From Methanomassiliicoccales archaeon (GTDB lineage Archaea > Thermoplasmatota > Thermoplasmata > Methanomassiliicoccales > JACIVX01): a stretch of DNA of 36,691 nt. The stretch is from positions 1 through 36,691 of the forward strand of contig JAJRAH010000107.1 of the NCBI GenBank assembly GCA_028679985.1, written 5' to 3'. The position numbers and the translations under genes were made by a program. Shown here in pieces: positions 8,076-15,581 of this stretch. The notes beneath the pieces were generated by a model. It was given only the letters and a program-made list of their open reading frames with translations. It was not told the origin of the DNA and made no database searches. Every line of letters begins with the position of its first letter. The first letter of the stretch is position 1.

Positions 8076-8083
8076 TATATAAA
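8076..8083 (-). promoter_or_regulatory. TATA box for the candidate small RNA
   Basis: The minus strand reads TTTATATA, close to the archaeal consensus, inside the palindrome ATAAATTTAT. Initiation about 23 nt downstream would fall at 8053, exactly where the RNA hairpin begins. srp54 starts about 160 nt away and has SD-type initiation, so this promoter may also serve srp54 by read-through. Confidence 0.55.
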
Positions 8084-8170
8084 TTTATTGACAGAATGAC
8101 CTTCGAATCCTCAAGTTTATCTGGCTAACATCAAACGAATGTCCGATTTCACGGCAAGAACGCTGCAGGT

Positions 8171-9040
8171 TCACAAATAGCCAGACTTCTGCAGAGTCAT
8201 GATGTCCTCGGTGCTAAGCTTCTCACCGCTCTTGAACTTCTCGAAGATCTGCTCGGCCTCTTGCATCGCGGTCGATTCTTCCTTCTTCTTCTTCGCCCGA
8301 CGCGCCTTCTGCTTCAGACCGGTTATGATCTTGTCATAGTCGTGGACCTGGCGAATGCTTTCGATGTGCTTCCGGTGCTCCTCGTCAGCCTTCAGCTTCG
8401 TCTCGATGAATTTCTCCTGGGCAGCATCCGCCTCCTTCCTGAGCGAGTCCGCCTGCTCGTAGAGTTCGATCATCTTGTCGTGTTCCGCCTGCGCCTTCTC
8501 CGCCAGCTCTCCGACGTTTCTGTGGTGCGTCTCGGCCTTTTCCTTCGCTTCCCTGAGTTCTCGGATAGCGTTGCGGACTTCGACGTTCTGCTCGAGAGCC
8601 TTCTCCCTCTCCTTGATCTGCGCCTGGAGGGCGGAAAGCATCTCGATTATATCCCTTTCCTTCTCGGTGGTCAGGACAGAGGTCATCTGTTTGAACTCAA
8701 GGGCCTTTAATTCCTTCTTCAGCTTGGCGATGGGAGGGCCTTCCCTCGGGACGTTATCTTTCTTGAGTGCGATGACCTTCTCGTTAAGTTCGTTGACCTT
8801 CTGATTCCAGAAATCTCTCTGCGCTTTGTCTTCCCTCACTCGGATATTCAAGGAGTCGCGAGTCTCTCTGTGCTTCGCCGCCTCCTCGACCAGCTCTCGG
8901 ACTTTGGCGTTCAGTTCGTCGCGCTTCATGACCCATTCTTTCGTCTGCTCATTCAGCTCGTCCCGGACATGCCGGTGCTTCTCCGCTTCGTTGTTGCAGA
9001 CTTGTCGTTTTTGTTCAAGCTCCTCCAAGAGTTCAGTCAT
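8171..9040 (-). CDS. Archaeal coiled-coil protein (COG1340-like)
   Basis: A 289-residue, highly charged protein that is almost entirely heptad-repeat coiled coil. Repeats of the type RDELNEQTKEW, RDELNAKVREL, RDSLNIRVRED and RDFWNQKVNELNEKV occupy residues 27-90. A break with PREGPPIAKLKKELKALE at about 97-115 is followed by a second long coiled coil to residue 225, a lysine-rich KQKARRAKKKKEES stretch, and a short C-terminal helix (LSTEDIMTLQKSGYL). This matches a conserved archaeal family of unknown function (COG1340) that is often misannotated as phosphoserine phosphatase. It has no signal peptide or membrane helix. A TATA-like TTATAAA lies about 60 nt upstream. A structural or scaffolding role is inference. 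Confidence 0.8.
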   Translation of the reverse strand: MTELLEELEQKRQVCNNEAEKHRHVRDELNEQTKEWVMKRDELNAKVRELVEEAAKHRETRDSLNIRVREDKAQRDFWNQKVNELNEKVIALKKDNVPREGPPIAKLKKELKALEFKQMTSVLTTEKERDIIEMLSALQAQIKEREKALEQNVEVRNAIRELREAKEKAETHHRNVGELAEKAQAEHDKMIELYEQADSLRKEADAAQEKFIETKLKADEEHRKHIESIRQVHDYDKIITGLKQKARRAKKKKEESTAMQEAEQIFEKFKSGEKLSTEDIMTLQKSGYL

Positions 9041-9153
9041 TCAAACACACTCGGCCATTAGGCACGCACAATTGAGACGGGATGGACATACTGACTTTCA
9101 TTTATAATCTTTTCGACATCGAGGATGATTCGCGACTCATCCAGAACGTTCGA

Positions 9154-9606
9154 TCATTGCGAGGGATCCTCTCCCTTGTCATCCTCGTCCTTCTTTCTCT
9201 GCTCGTCGGGATTGAGTTCGATGTCGTGCCACTGGTCCCCGTACTGGTCGGCACCACCTGTCTTCAGCTCAAACTTGACCCTGAGGCGACCCCCCTCGAA
9301 GAAGACGTAGGCGTTCTTCACCGTCGATAGATAGAACGAGACCCTCTTGCCCTCCTGAGAGAGTCGCCTCTCCTGGCATTCCACGAGCCCCACTTTCTGC
9401 AAGTCCCTTATCCTTCGATAACATGCCGCGATAGGGATCCCGAACCTCCTAGATATCTCCTGGGCGGACCTGGGAACCCGTACCGTCGCGACGAGAATCT
9501 TGACCGCATACTCGTCCGTCAGGAGCTGGGAGGTCTTTAGAAGGTCTATCGATCTTCCCCCTATCAGAGGAATTGAAGGGGATGGATGGATAATAAAATC
9601 TTCCAA
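9154..9606 (-). CDS. Winged-helix (ArsR-like) transcriptional regulator, downstream paralogue
   Basis: DNA-binding protein with a winged-helix domain. SAQEISRRFGIPIAACYRRIRDLQKVGLVEC is the helix-turn-helix, and YVFFEGGRLRVKFEL forms the strand-rich part after it. The acidic tail (NPDEQRKKDEDDKGED) is unusual. It aligns end to end with the upstream gene (LTDEYAVKIL against MADEYAGKIL). The start is unsettled. An ATG at 9678 would overlap the upstream gene by 44 nt. The TTG at 9606, used here, is the nearest standard codon. A CTG at 9567 lies 24 nt after a TATA-like box (9591-9598) and best matches the paralogue's length. Target genes are unknown. Confidence 0.75.
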   Translation of the reverse strand: MEDFIIHPSPSIPLIGGRSIDLLKTSQLLTDEYAVKILVATVRVPRSAQEISRRFGIPIAACYRRIRDLQKVGLVECQERRLSQEGKRVSFYLSTVKNAYVFFEGGRLRVKFELKTGGADQYGDQWHDIELNPDEQRKKDEDDKGEDPSQ

Positions 9607-9634
9607 GATATCAGAGCGTCGCTGTAAGTCGGCT

Positions 9635-9988
9635 TCACGCCTTGACTGCGATAGCCTCAGGCTGCACGATGAACTCATCCTCCGGCAACCATTCGACTTC
9701 GATCCTGAAGTACCCCTCCATGAAGATGAGTCTGAGGACCTTGACGGCGCATTGGTAGTACCTGACCTTCTTCCCTCTGAAGACCTCTTCCTGTCTGACG
9801 CACTTCAAGAGGCCGATTCCCTCCATCTTCGATACCCTTCTGTATGCAACCGCGATCGGGATCCCGCAGACCCTGCTGATGTTCTGCACGGACATCGGGC
9901 TCCGATGCGTAGTGCTGAGTATCTTTCCGGCGTATTCATCTGCCATCAGTCTGGAGATAGCCTCTTTCTGAGGGGTCGCTCCTTCCAT
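9635..9988 (-). CDS. Winged-helix (ArsR-like) transcriptional regulator, upstream paralogue
   Basis: A 117-residue DNA-binding protein. The helix-turn-helix SVQNISRVCGIPIAVAYRRVSKMEGIGLLKC (residues about 34-64) is followed by a strand-rich segment ending FMEGYFRIEVEWLPED. It is the paralogue of the gene directly downstream, and the two probably arose by tandem duplication. The ATG at 9988 lies 22 nt after a minus-strand TATA-like box (10011-10018), so the mRNA is likely leaderless. A perfect 12-bp palindrome 23 bp further upstream is a candidate operator. The regulated genes cannot be told from sequence, though the ATPase upstream is on the same strand. Confidence 0.8.
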   Translation of the reverse strand: MEGATPQKEAISRLMADEYAGKILSTTHRSPMSVQNISRVCGIPIAVAYRRVSKMEGIGLLKCVRQEEVFRGKKVRYYQCAVKVLRLIFMEGYFRIEVEWLPEDEFIVQPEAIAVKA

Positions 9989-10010
9989 CGAGGTTTCGAT
10001 GACCGCTGAT

Positions 10011-10052
10011 TCTTAAAGACTTTGTTCCGCGGCTATCAAATCTGATATCAGA
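10011..10052 (-). promoter_or_regulatory. TATA-like box plus 12-bp palindromic operator candidate
   Basis: The minus strand contains CTTTAAGA (10011-10018) 22 nt before the regulator ATG. Further upstream lies the perfect palindrome TCTGATATCAGA (10041-10052). The half TCTGATATC recurs at 9607-9615, just upstream of the second regulator's TATA-like box. A T6 run on the minus strand (10052-10057) directly after the ATPase stop is a likely terminator. Autoregulation by one of the paralogues is inference. Confidence 0.4.
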
Positions 10053-10065
10053 AAAAACGCTGAGA

Positions 10066-11670
10066 TCACAGCATCGGCACGAGTCTGGCAAATGGAACAC
10101 CGTCTTCGTACTCGAACTCGAGATGATGGTATGGTGTGAAGGGCTTCTGCCCGCACAACATTACGGCACCTTCCATGTTCTCTAGTTTCACGTGCAGCTG
10201 AGCTTGATGGGCAAGCGCCATCAGTGACTTCGACGACTGGGTGGCCTCAGCGACGACGACCTGCCCGTCCCGCCGAGCGGAATCGATGTGGCCGAAGGCG
10301 CCCGTTAAAACGTCCTGCCCGTATTGTGCTTCAAGCGCATCGTATCCCAAAAGCGATAGGTATGGAGGCGTTGCGCCTGCCAGCATGTATCTGAGCGAGT
10401 CCCATCTAAGGTCGTGGGAGACATCGGTTCCTTCGATCGTCGTGACGAACGGATACGCACCTTCGGCTATCCCTGACGCATCGAGAACCCTGAGTCCTTT
10501 GGAAGCCCTGTCCTTCGCAACGAGCATCGCCATCTGCTTGTCCAGGCGAGAGTAGTCGATCGAGTTGAGGGGGTACCATATGACTCCCCTCTTCTTTGAC
10601 AGAAAGTCGGAAATCAACGACAGCTCGAAGCAGCGAACGACCTCTTGAGGTACGTCCGCTCCGATCTCTAAGAGCGTCAGAGCGCCCAGCGGAAGACCTC
10701 CGAGCAGCTCGTCAAAGTTCTTGTTCCCCGTGGAGGCGACGCCGCCCCTCGGGTCATCGACGGGTGAGTGCTTTCTCAGGACCTCGGGCAATTTCACCCA
10801 TGTTGGCTCGAAAGTCCTTATCCTCCCGTCCGCAAGGGTGAATGTGTACCTCCACCGCTCGATTCTCGAGCCCCGCAGCTTCTCTATGACGAGAAGTCTC
10901 ACCCTCCGACCCTCCTTCTCCTGGCTCAGAAGTGCGACGACGCCATCTCCGAGGAAGTCCATGCTGGAACGTCCGGAGGTCTCGAGCACGTACACGATAT
11001 TCGTACCCGAGTGCTCAACCAGATCCTTCTGCAAGGTATTGATTATCCGGTGGGATGCGATGCCGTATCTCTCAGAAAGGGAATCCATGCTGTCGATGAC
11101 GACCAGGGTCTTCTTGGGAAGATTCGTCTCCGCGAGATCATAGGCCAGCTCGAGCTCCGGGAGCATCACTCCGAGATCGAGCACTATCGAACTGTCAGTC
11201 ACCTCTCCAGAACTGTACTCGCTCTCGTCCCCGCCCAGATCGCCGGCTTCTATCTGACCCTCGAGCTTCTGGAGTTCGGATCTTACGACCCCAGGCACTG
11301 TTTCCGACCGGGCAAGGGCCCTCAGCAGCTCCTTCGCTGCTTTCAACGTGGCGTCAGCGTGTAACGCCTCCTCGGTCTTCATCTGAACTGGCCGGGTCTG
11401 CTTGAGGAAGCTCTTTCCCGCCCTAAGGATGTTGTTGCGCCTGGCCCTATCCCTGAGCCAGGGAAATTGCCTGTACAAAGCTTCGTCTGACACCCTGGAG
11501 GAAAGGTAGTATTCCGCCTGCTCGTCCGCGAGCTCCTCAACCATTTGCAGAGCGAAGGTGGTCTTCCCCGTTCCGGCTTCGCCCTTGACGACGAGCGAGT
11601 GTCCCCCTGCACTTCTCAGGAAATCCAGTATCTCCTGAGGTATCCTGCCGCTCTTGGTGTCAGATGCCAA
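10066..11670 (-). CDS. Two-domain KaiC/GvpD-like RecA-fold ATPase, second domain degenerate
   Basis: A 534-residue protein of the RadA/KaiC-like group. The first domain has an intact Walker A (GEAGTGKTT, residues 30-38) and Walker B (TLVVIDSMD, about 188-196). These are separated by a charged insertion (about 90-160), as in GvpD-type proteins. The second half starts STGNKNFDELLGGLPLGALTLL (about 313), the KaiC-domain signature, but the P-loop position reads EIGADVPQEVV, so it cannot bind ATP in the usual way. The only standard start near the first domain is the TTG at 11670, about 35 nt after an AT-rich GATTAAGA. It is divergent from purB. A regulatory or sensory role is inferred from the family. 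Confidence 0.75.
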   Translation of the reverse strand: MASDTKSGRIPQEILDFLRSAGGHSLVVKGEAGTGKTTFALQMVEELADEQAEYYLSSRVSDEALYRQFPWLRDRARRNNILRAGKSFLKQTRPVQMKTEEALHADATLKAAKELLRALARSETVPGVVRSELQKLEGQIEAGDLGGDESEYSSGEVTDSSIVLDLGVMLPELELAYDLAETNLPKKTLVVIDSMDSLSERYGIASHRIINTLQKDLVEHSGTNIVYVLETSGRSSMDFLGDGVVALLSQEKEGRRVRLLVIEKLRGSRIERWRYTFTLADGRIRTFEPTWVKLPEVLRKHSPVDDPRGGVASTGNKNFDELLGGLPLGALTLLEIGADVPQEVVRCFELSLISDFLSKKRGVIWYPLNSIDYSRLDKQMAMLVAKDRASKGLRVLDASGIAEGAYPFVTTIEGTDVSHDLRWDSLRYMLAGATPPYLSLLGYDALEAQYGQDVLTGAFGHIDSARRDGQVVVAEATQSSKSLMALAHQAQLHVKLENMEGAVMLCGQKPFTPYHHLEFEYEDGVPFARLVPML

Positions 11671-11795
11671 ATCGAACGCCAGGACAATATCCCTGAAAAC
11701 CCTCTTAATCCTTTTCTTCTGCTCAGCGAATCCAAACCCGCTAGGACGACCATAACATTAATGTTCAACGATTTTTATCTAAGAGAAGTGAGGAA

Positions 11796-13154
11796 ATGCT
11801 TCTCTGTCCCCTAGACTACCGGTACGGGCGCGACGAGATGAAGTCCGTTTTCAGCGAAGAGACGAAGCTAAAGACGCAGTTGCTCGTCGAGGCCGCACTT
11901 GCGAGAGCCCAGGCCAGCGTCGGAAACATAAGCAAGAAGGATGCAGCTGCGATAGCATCGAAGGCCGATCTCAATCATGTCAGGCTGGAGAGGGTCAAGG
12001 AAATCGAGAAGAAAACAAAGCACGACGTCATGGCTGTGGTCAGGGCTTTGTCCGAGCAATGTGGAACCGCTGGCAAGTACGTGCATCTCGGGGCGACATC
12101 TAACGACATAATCGACACCGCCACGGCAATCCAGATGTCGATAGCGTTCGATATAATCGAAGATGACATTCTGAAGTTGATGGAAACCTTTGCCAAGATG
12201 GCGAAGAAGCACCGCAAGACGATCATGGTCGGAAGAACGCATGGACAGTTCGCCGTTCCGACAACCTTCGGATTCAAGATCGCTGGGTACTTGACGGAGA
12301 TGATGAGATACCTAGAGCGCCTCGGTGAGGCGAGGAAGAGGGTCTGCGTTGGAAAGATGTCGGGCGCCGTAGGGACGAGTGCTGCGTTCGGTGTGAATGC
12401 TCTCGGTATCCAGGAAGCTGTCATGATGGAACTCGGACTTGGCGTGGAAAAGGCGGCGACACAAATCGTTTGCAGGGACAGGTACGCCGAGATAGTCTCC
12501 ATCCTGGCTCAGCTTTGCACCTCATGCGAGCGCTACGCCACCGAAGTGAGGAATCTCCAGCGATCGGAGGTGCAGGAGGTTTCGGAGTCCTTCGACTACA
12601 AGAACCAAGTCGGGAGTTCGACCATGGCACAGAAGAAGAATCCGATCGCATCCGAGAACGTGTGCGGGCTTGCAAGAATCGTCAGGGCTTTCGTCGCTCC
12701 GTCAATGGAGAATATGGTGCTTTGGCACGAGAGAGATCTGACCAACTCGAGTGCCGAGAGGTTCATTCTGCCTCACGTCTTCGCGCTTTCCGATGATATA
12801 CTCGCGAAAACGGATGAGATATTCTCCCACCTCGTGATCAGGCCAGAGAGGATGAGAGAGAACATGGAGGAGTCTCAGGGAATGATCATGGCGGAATCGG
12901 TCATGATAGCACTGGTAGAGAAGGGAATGGGTCGGCAAGAGGCACATGAGCTCATAAGGGGATTCAGCCTCAAGTCGGAGACTGAGGCGAGGCCATTGTT
13001 CGATCTGTTGGCGTCTTCGAAGCAAATCAAGGCTGTCATGTCGAAAGCGGAACTGATCAGAGCGATGGATCCGCGAAGTTATGTCGGAATGGCGCCTCGG
13101 ATAGTGGACGAGGTCGTGGCGGATGCTATGAAGCTCATCGAAGCTAGGTCCTAG
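11796..13154 (+). CDS. purB: Adenylosuccinate lyase
   Basis: Cleaves succinyl-AICAR and adenylosuccinate with release of fumarate in purine synthesis. The 452 residues match the family. Seen: the N-terminal CPLDYRYG, VHLGATSNDIIDTA, VGRTHGQFAVPTTFG with the catalytic histidine, and the fumarase-superfamily signature GSSTMAQKKNPIASEN at about residue 270. The start ATG at 11796 is preceded by GTGAGGA (weak SD) and by ATTTTTAT about 20 nt upstream. It is transcribed divergently from the KaiC-like gene and followed by tRNA-Ala. Confidence 0.96.
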   Translation: MLLCPLDYRYGRDEMKSVFSEETKLKTQLLVEAALARAQASVGNISKKDAAAIASKADLNHVRLERVKEIEKKTKHDVMAVVRALSEQCGTAGKYVHLGATSNDIIDTATAIQMSIAFDIIEDDILKLMETFAKMAKKHRKTIMVGRTHGQFAVPTTFGFKIAGYLTEMMRYLERLGEARKRVCVGKMSGAVGTSAAFGVNALGIQEAVMMELGLGVEKAATQIVCRDRYAEIVSILAQLCTSCERYATEVRNLQRSEVQEVSESFDYKNQVGSSTMAQKKNPIASENVCGLARIVRAFVAPSMENMVLWHERDLTNSSAERFILPHVFALSDDILAKTDEIFSHLVIRPERMRENMEESQGMIMAESVMIALVEKGMGRQEAHELIRGFSLKSETEARPLFDLLASSKQIKAVMSKAELIRAMDPRSYVGMAPRIVDEVVADAMKLIEARS

Positions 13155-13212
13155 TCGGACCAGCTACTCGATTCGAGAAAAGAGTTAAATCCTCCTCCTG
13201 TTATCCATGCGC

Positions 13213-13307
13213 GGGCCGATAGATCAGTGGATGCGTCTGGTAAGGCGCCGCTAAAGATCGCCGCCTTCGCAAGGCGGAGGCCGCGGGTTCAAATCCCGCT
13301 CGGTCCA
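13213..13307 (+). tRNA. tRNA-Ala (anticodon CGC) with a predicted 21-nt intron in the D-loop
   Basis: The acceptor GGGCCGA (13213-13219) pairs with TCGGTCC (13300-13306), with A13307 as discriminator. The anticodon arm CCGCC-TTCGCAA-GGCGG gives CGC for GCG codons, and the T-arm is GCGGG-TTCAAAT-CCCGC. The D-stem GATC (13222-13225) pairs with GATC (13256-13259), but the D-loop between them is 30 nt. Inside it GTGG (13227-13230) pairs with CCGC (13248-13251), flanked by 3-nt bulges ATG (13231-13233) and TAA (13252-13254), with an inner CGTC/GGCG stem. That is a bulge-helix-bulge. Removal of 13233-13253 leaves a 74-nt tRNA with a normal AGTGGATAA loop. The GTTAAAT box at 13184-13190 is the likely promoter. 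Confidence 0.9.
13233..13253 (+). other. Predicted D-loop tRNA intron (bulge-helix-bulge)
   Basis: The excised segment is predicted by cutting after the second base of each 3-nt bulge (AT^G and TA^A), the rule for archaeal splicing endonuclease. The 4-bp central helix GTGG/CCGC contains one G-U pair. The inner stem CGTC/GGCG closes a 6-nt loop TGGTAA. Ligation would give the D-loop AGTGGATAA. Confidence 0.6.
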
Positions 13308-13436
13308 CTATCTTTCTGATATTTCAAGCGGTTCCGTAGTTACGAAAGCGCGCTAGGACCCTGCGTCCAGTTTGCTTTCAATCCCTGCGGATCTCTCCGA
13401 CCGCGACCTAGAAAGTCGCTTCTGATTACGCTGTGT

Positions 13437-13833
13437 CTAGTCGCTGCCTTGCAGAAAACCGCCAAGGAAGTATATCGCGAGACCTATGGCGATGAAGACG
13501 AACCCAGTTGCCCCTGCTATAGTGTTGAAGGTGTAGTCGTCTGCCGGCCCGAATGGTTCTGAGGGCATTGGGGGGGATCGAGACGGCCATTACTAGCAAC
13601 AATATGCCTAGTCCTGCGAAAATCACTGCCGCGATCAGTCTCTGCTGAGATACGTACAGGCGAGTCGAACGATAGATGTCTCCAGTCTTCGCACTCTCGG
13701 CGATTCTAGTCTCGTTATCGCCAACACCCGCGCCGCATCTGTCGCAGTACCTAGCCCCCTCTCCAAGCTGGCTCCCGCATTCAGAGCAGTACTTCAGGCC
13801 CCGCCCTCCAACATCCGGATCGAAATGTGTCAT
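13437..13833 (-). pseudogene. Zinc-ribbon membrane protein with a +1 frameshift in a C7 run
   Basis: The N-terminus holds YCSECGSQLGEGARYCDRCG, a four-cysteine zinc ribbon, then a membrane helix (LIAAVIFAGLGILLLVMAVSI). After this the frame enters a run of seven C (on plus, G at about 13570-13576) and continues as an arginine-rich tail to a stop at 13426, which looks like out-of-frame translation. If one C is skipped, the protein continues PMPSEPFGPADDYTFNTIAG and a second membrane helix (TGFVFIAIGLAIYFLGGFL), ending at TAG 13437. The gene is therefore either broken, frameshifted in expression, or miscounted at the homopolymer. Function unknown; zinc-ribbon two-helix proteins of this type are common in archaea. 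Confidence 0.75.
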
Positions 13834-13903
13834 TCGAGGATTTAGACATGTCTGTCAGCAGTTTGAGGGATGGATCGACGATGCGGGATCGTTCTAGCCT
13901 GAT

Positions 13904-14287
13904 CTACTCCCATTCGTCGAAGAGTTTCGATATGCCCTTCTTCGCGACGGACCACGTCGGGACGCCGCCGGTCAGCACCGCGATCTGGAGCGCTTCGACG
14001 ATCTCTTCCTTTGTCGCCCCGTAGTTCTTGGCCATTTTAGCTTGGGGGTAGATGCAGTCCTCGCACATCCTTACCGCGACGCAAGCAAGTGCGATCAACC
14101 GCTTCGTCTTCCTGTCCAGGGCACCGTCGTTCACCACGATCTTATCCATGTCTTTTATCAGAATCGCAAGATCGGGGTTGTGCTCCCTGATATGATCCAA
14201 CGTGTTCGGGACGTATCCGCACATCTTCTTCCCGAGATCTCTGACCGCTCTGTCTGCCTCTTCGACTTTCTCCTTCGACTTAGACAT
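13904..14287 (-). CDS. Carboxymuconolactone decarboxylase/AhpD-like protein
   Basis: A 127-residue all-helical protein of the AhpD/CMD fold. The core RLIALACVAVRMCEDC carries the CxxC redox pair (C75, C78), followed by AKNYGATKEEIVEALQIAVLTGGVP, the family signature. In peroxidase-active AhpD relatives a histidine lies four residues after the second cysteine; here that position is glutamine (CIYPQ), so the chemistry may differ. The ATG at 14287 is 24 nt after the minus-strand TATA box CTTTTATA (14312-14319), so the transcript is probably leaderless. Role in redox or stress response is inference. Confidence 0.88.
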   Translation of the reverse strand: MSKSKEKVEEADRAVRDLGKKMCGYVPNTLDHIREHNPDLAILIKDMDKIVVNDGALDRKTKRLIALACVAVRMCEDCIYPQAKMAKNYGATKEEIVEALQIAVLTGGVPTWSVAKKGISKLFDEWE

Positions 14288-14311
14288 GAAGGTAGACTAC
14301 GAATCATCGGC

Positions 14312-14319
14312 TATAAAAG
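14312..14319 (-). promoter_or_regulatory. TATA box for the AhpD-like gene
   Basis: The minus strand reads CTTTTATA, ending 24 nt before the ATG at 14287, the spacing typical of a leaderless archaeal mRNA. Confidence 0.55.
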
Positions 14320-14343
14320 TCTCTCAGACATCGTGCAATCCTG

Positions 14344-15018
14344 TCAAATGAGATGAAAGACCGCCTCGAGTGTCACTCTCCTTTGATCCTTTCCATCAAA
14401 ACGTTTTCCGACTTCACGCTCTTCGATCGATTTCACCCTGAAATCACCGAACAGATCACTAAGCTCAGTTTTCGAGAAGTAGTGATACATGATTGAATTG
14501 CCCCTTACAAAGGTATTCCTCTCGATCTCTCGGCCCTTTCCGTATCGCATATCGTGTTCTGAGAAAACGTGGACAATCGCCATACCGCCGCTCCTCAGGA
14601 CTCTTCTGCATTCCGCTACAGCCTGGTTTCGATCCGCCGCCACCAGATGCTCCAGAATATGAGACGCAATTACTACGTCGAAAGAATTGTCGGCGAACGG
14701 AAGAGCACAGACGTCTGACATTATGAGATTGGGACTCTGGTGAGGTCGATACCTCCTCAGGCACGATTTCACAGCATTGAGCGAGTAGTCCACCCCGACG
14801 ACGAATCGCTCCTTTCCGAGGATGCCAGCAAGCGTCTTTCCATCACCGCATCCCAGTTCCAGGATCGTCGTCTTCTCTCCGAGTTCGACATCTATGGCGG
14901 ATGGTCCTCTCCACAGGGGGGAGGGGGTGGAGTATTCCTTGTTCCATCCTGCTCTCTGCGATTTCCAGAGCGTTCCGTGATCGGTCATTTCTGCTACTGA
15001 CAGGCGTATGGTTATCAT
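14344..15018 (-). CDS. Class I SAM-dependent methyltransferase
   Basis: A 224-residue Rossmann-fold methyltransferase of the Methyltransf_11 type. Motif I is ILELGCGDGKTL (about residues 52-63), the acidic residue after strand 2 is in VVGVDYSLNAV, motif post-I/II is SDVCALPFADNSFDVVIASHILEH, and motif III is RRVLRSGGMAIVHV. The substrate cannot be told. ATG codons at 15018 and 14988 (MTDHGTLWKS) are both possible, and neither has a convincing SD. The gene is divergent from the ACT-domain gene and convergent with nothing on its left except the AhpD promoter. Confidence 0.82.
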   Translation of the reverse strand: MITIRLSVAEMTDHGTLWKSQRAGWNKEYSTPSPLWRGPSAIDVELGEKTTILELGCGDGKTLAGILGKERFVVGVDYSLNAVKSCLRRYRPHQSPNLIMSDVCALPFADNSFDVVIASHILEHLVAADRNQAVAECRRVLRSGGMAIVHVFSEHDMRYGKGREIERNTFVRGNSIMYHYFSKTELSDLFGDFRVKSIEEREVGKRFDGKDQRRVTLEAVFHLI

Positions 15019-15121
15019 TGATATTGAACGGATGCCTCGGAACCTAATGCGTAATCTCCGATGGGAAGGCGATCATTGAAGTCAACGAAATCGATTCATA
15101 TGATGAACCGAGGCGATCACC

Positions 15122-15559
15122 TTGAAGACCTGCAAGATCCCTAATGAATCCAGAATGAGTCTGGATCGTGAAGCATTCAGAGGAATGAAGGTTCTGGTCA
15201 GAGCAGAAAGCTATGCGATCGCCAAGGCGGCGAGGCCTATCGAAGGTGCCTTCGCGGTAGTGGACGACGGCAGGGAAATCACGGTGGTCATCGATCAATC
15301 CCTGTTCGAAGACGCGGACGCACGAGAGTTCACAAGGGACTGGAAGATGATCACCTTCGATGCGATTCTTCCACTCGATCTTGTAGGTTTCCTATCCTTT
15401 GTTGCAGGTTCCATTGCCAAGATCGGTGCGAGCATCTTCGTAATCTCGGCCTACTCGACCGATCATCTGCTCGTCAGGGAGCGGGATCTCGACCGGGTCG
15501 TTGCCAAGCTCAGGGAGATGGGGTTCGAAGTCTGCTCGAATCATGTAATCCAGGTCTGA
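15122..15559 (+). CDS. ACT-domain protein (small-molecule-binding type)
   Basis: A 145-residue protein with two ACT-like halves. The C-terminal half FDAILPLDLVGFLSFVAGSIAKIGASIFVISAYSTDHLLV followed by LDRVVAKLREMGFEV is characteristic of small stand-alone ACT/CASTOR-type proteins, which usually bind amino acids. The ligand is unknown. The start is TTG at 15122, supported by GAGG (15110-15113) 8 nt upstream, with an ATG at 15155 as alternative. A weak TATA-like TTCATATGA lies near 15095. Convergent with marC. Confidence 0.75.
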   Translation: MKTCKIPNESRMSLDREAFRGMKVLVRAESYAIAKAARPIEGAFAVVDDGREITVVIDQSLFEDADAREFTRDWKMITFDAILPLDLVGFLSFVAGSIAKIGASIFVISAYSTDHLLVRERDLDRVVAKLREMGFEVCSNHVIQV

Positions 15560-15581
15560 GAAGTCCTTTTCCAGTCTATCC

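Noticed and set aside
8261..8804. Plus-strand frames rich in leucine, phenylalanine and serine
   Set aside because: They are the antisense of the lysine/glutamate-rich coiled-coil gene, which always yields such composition.
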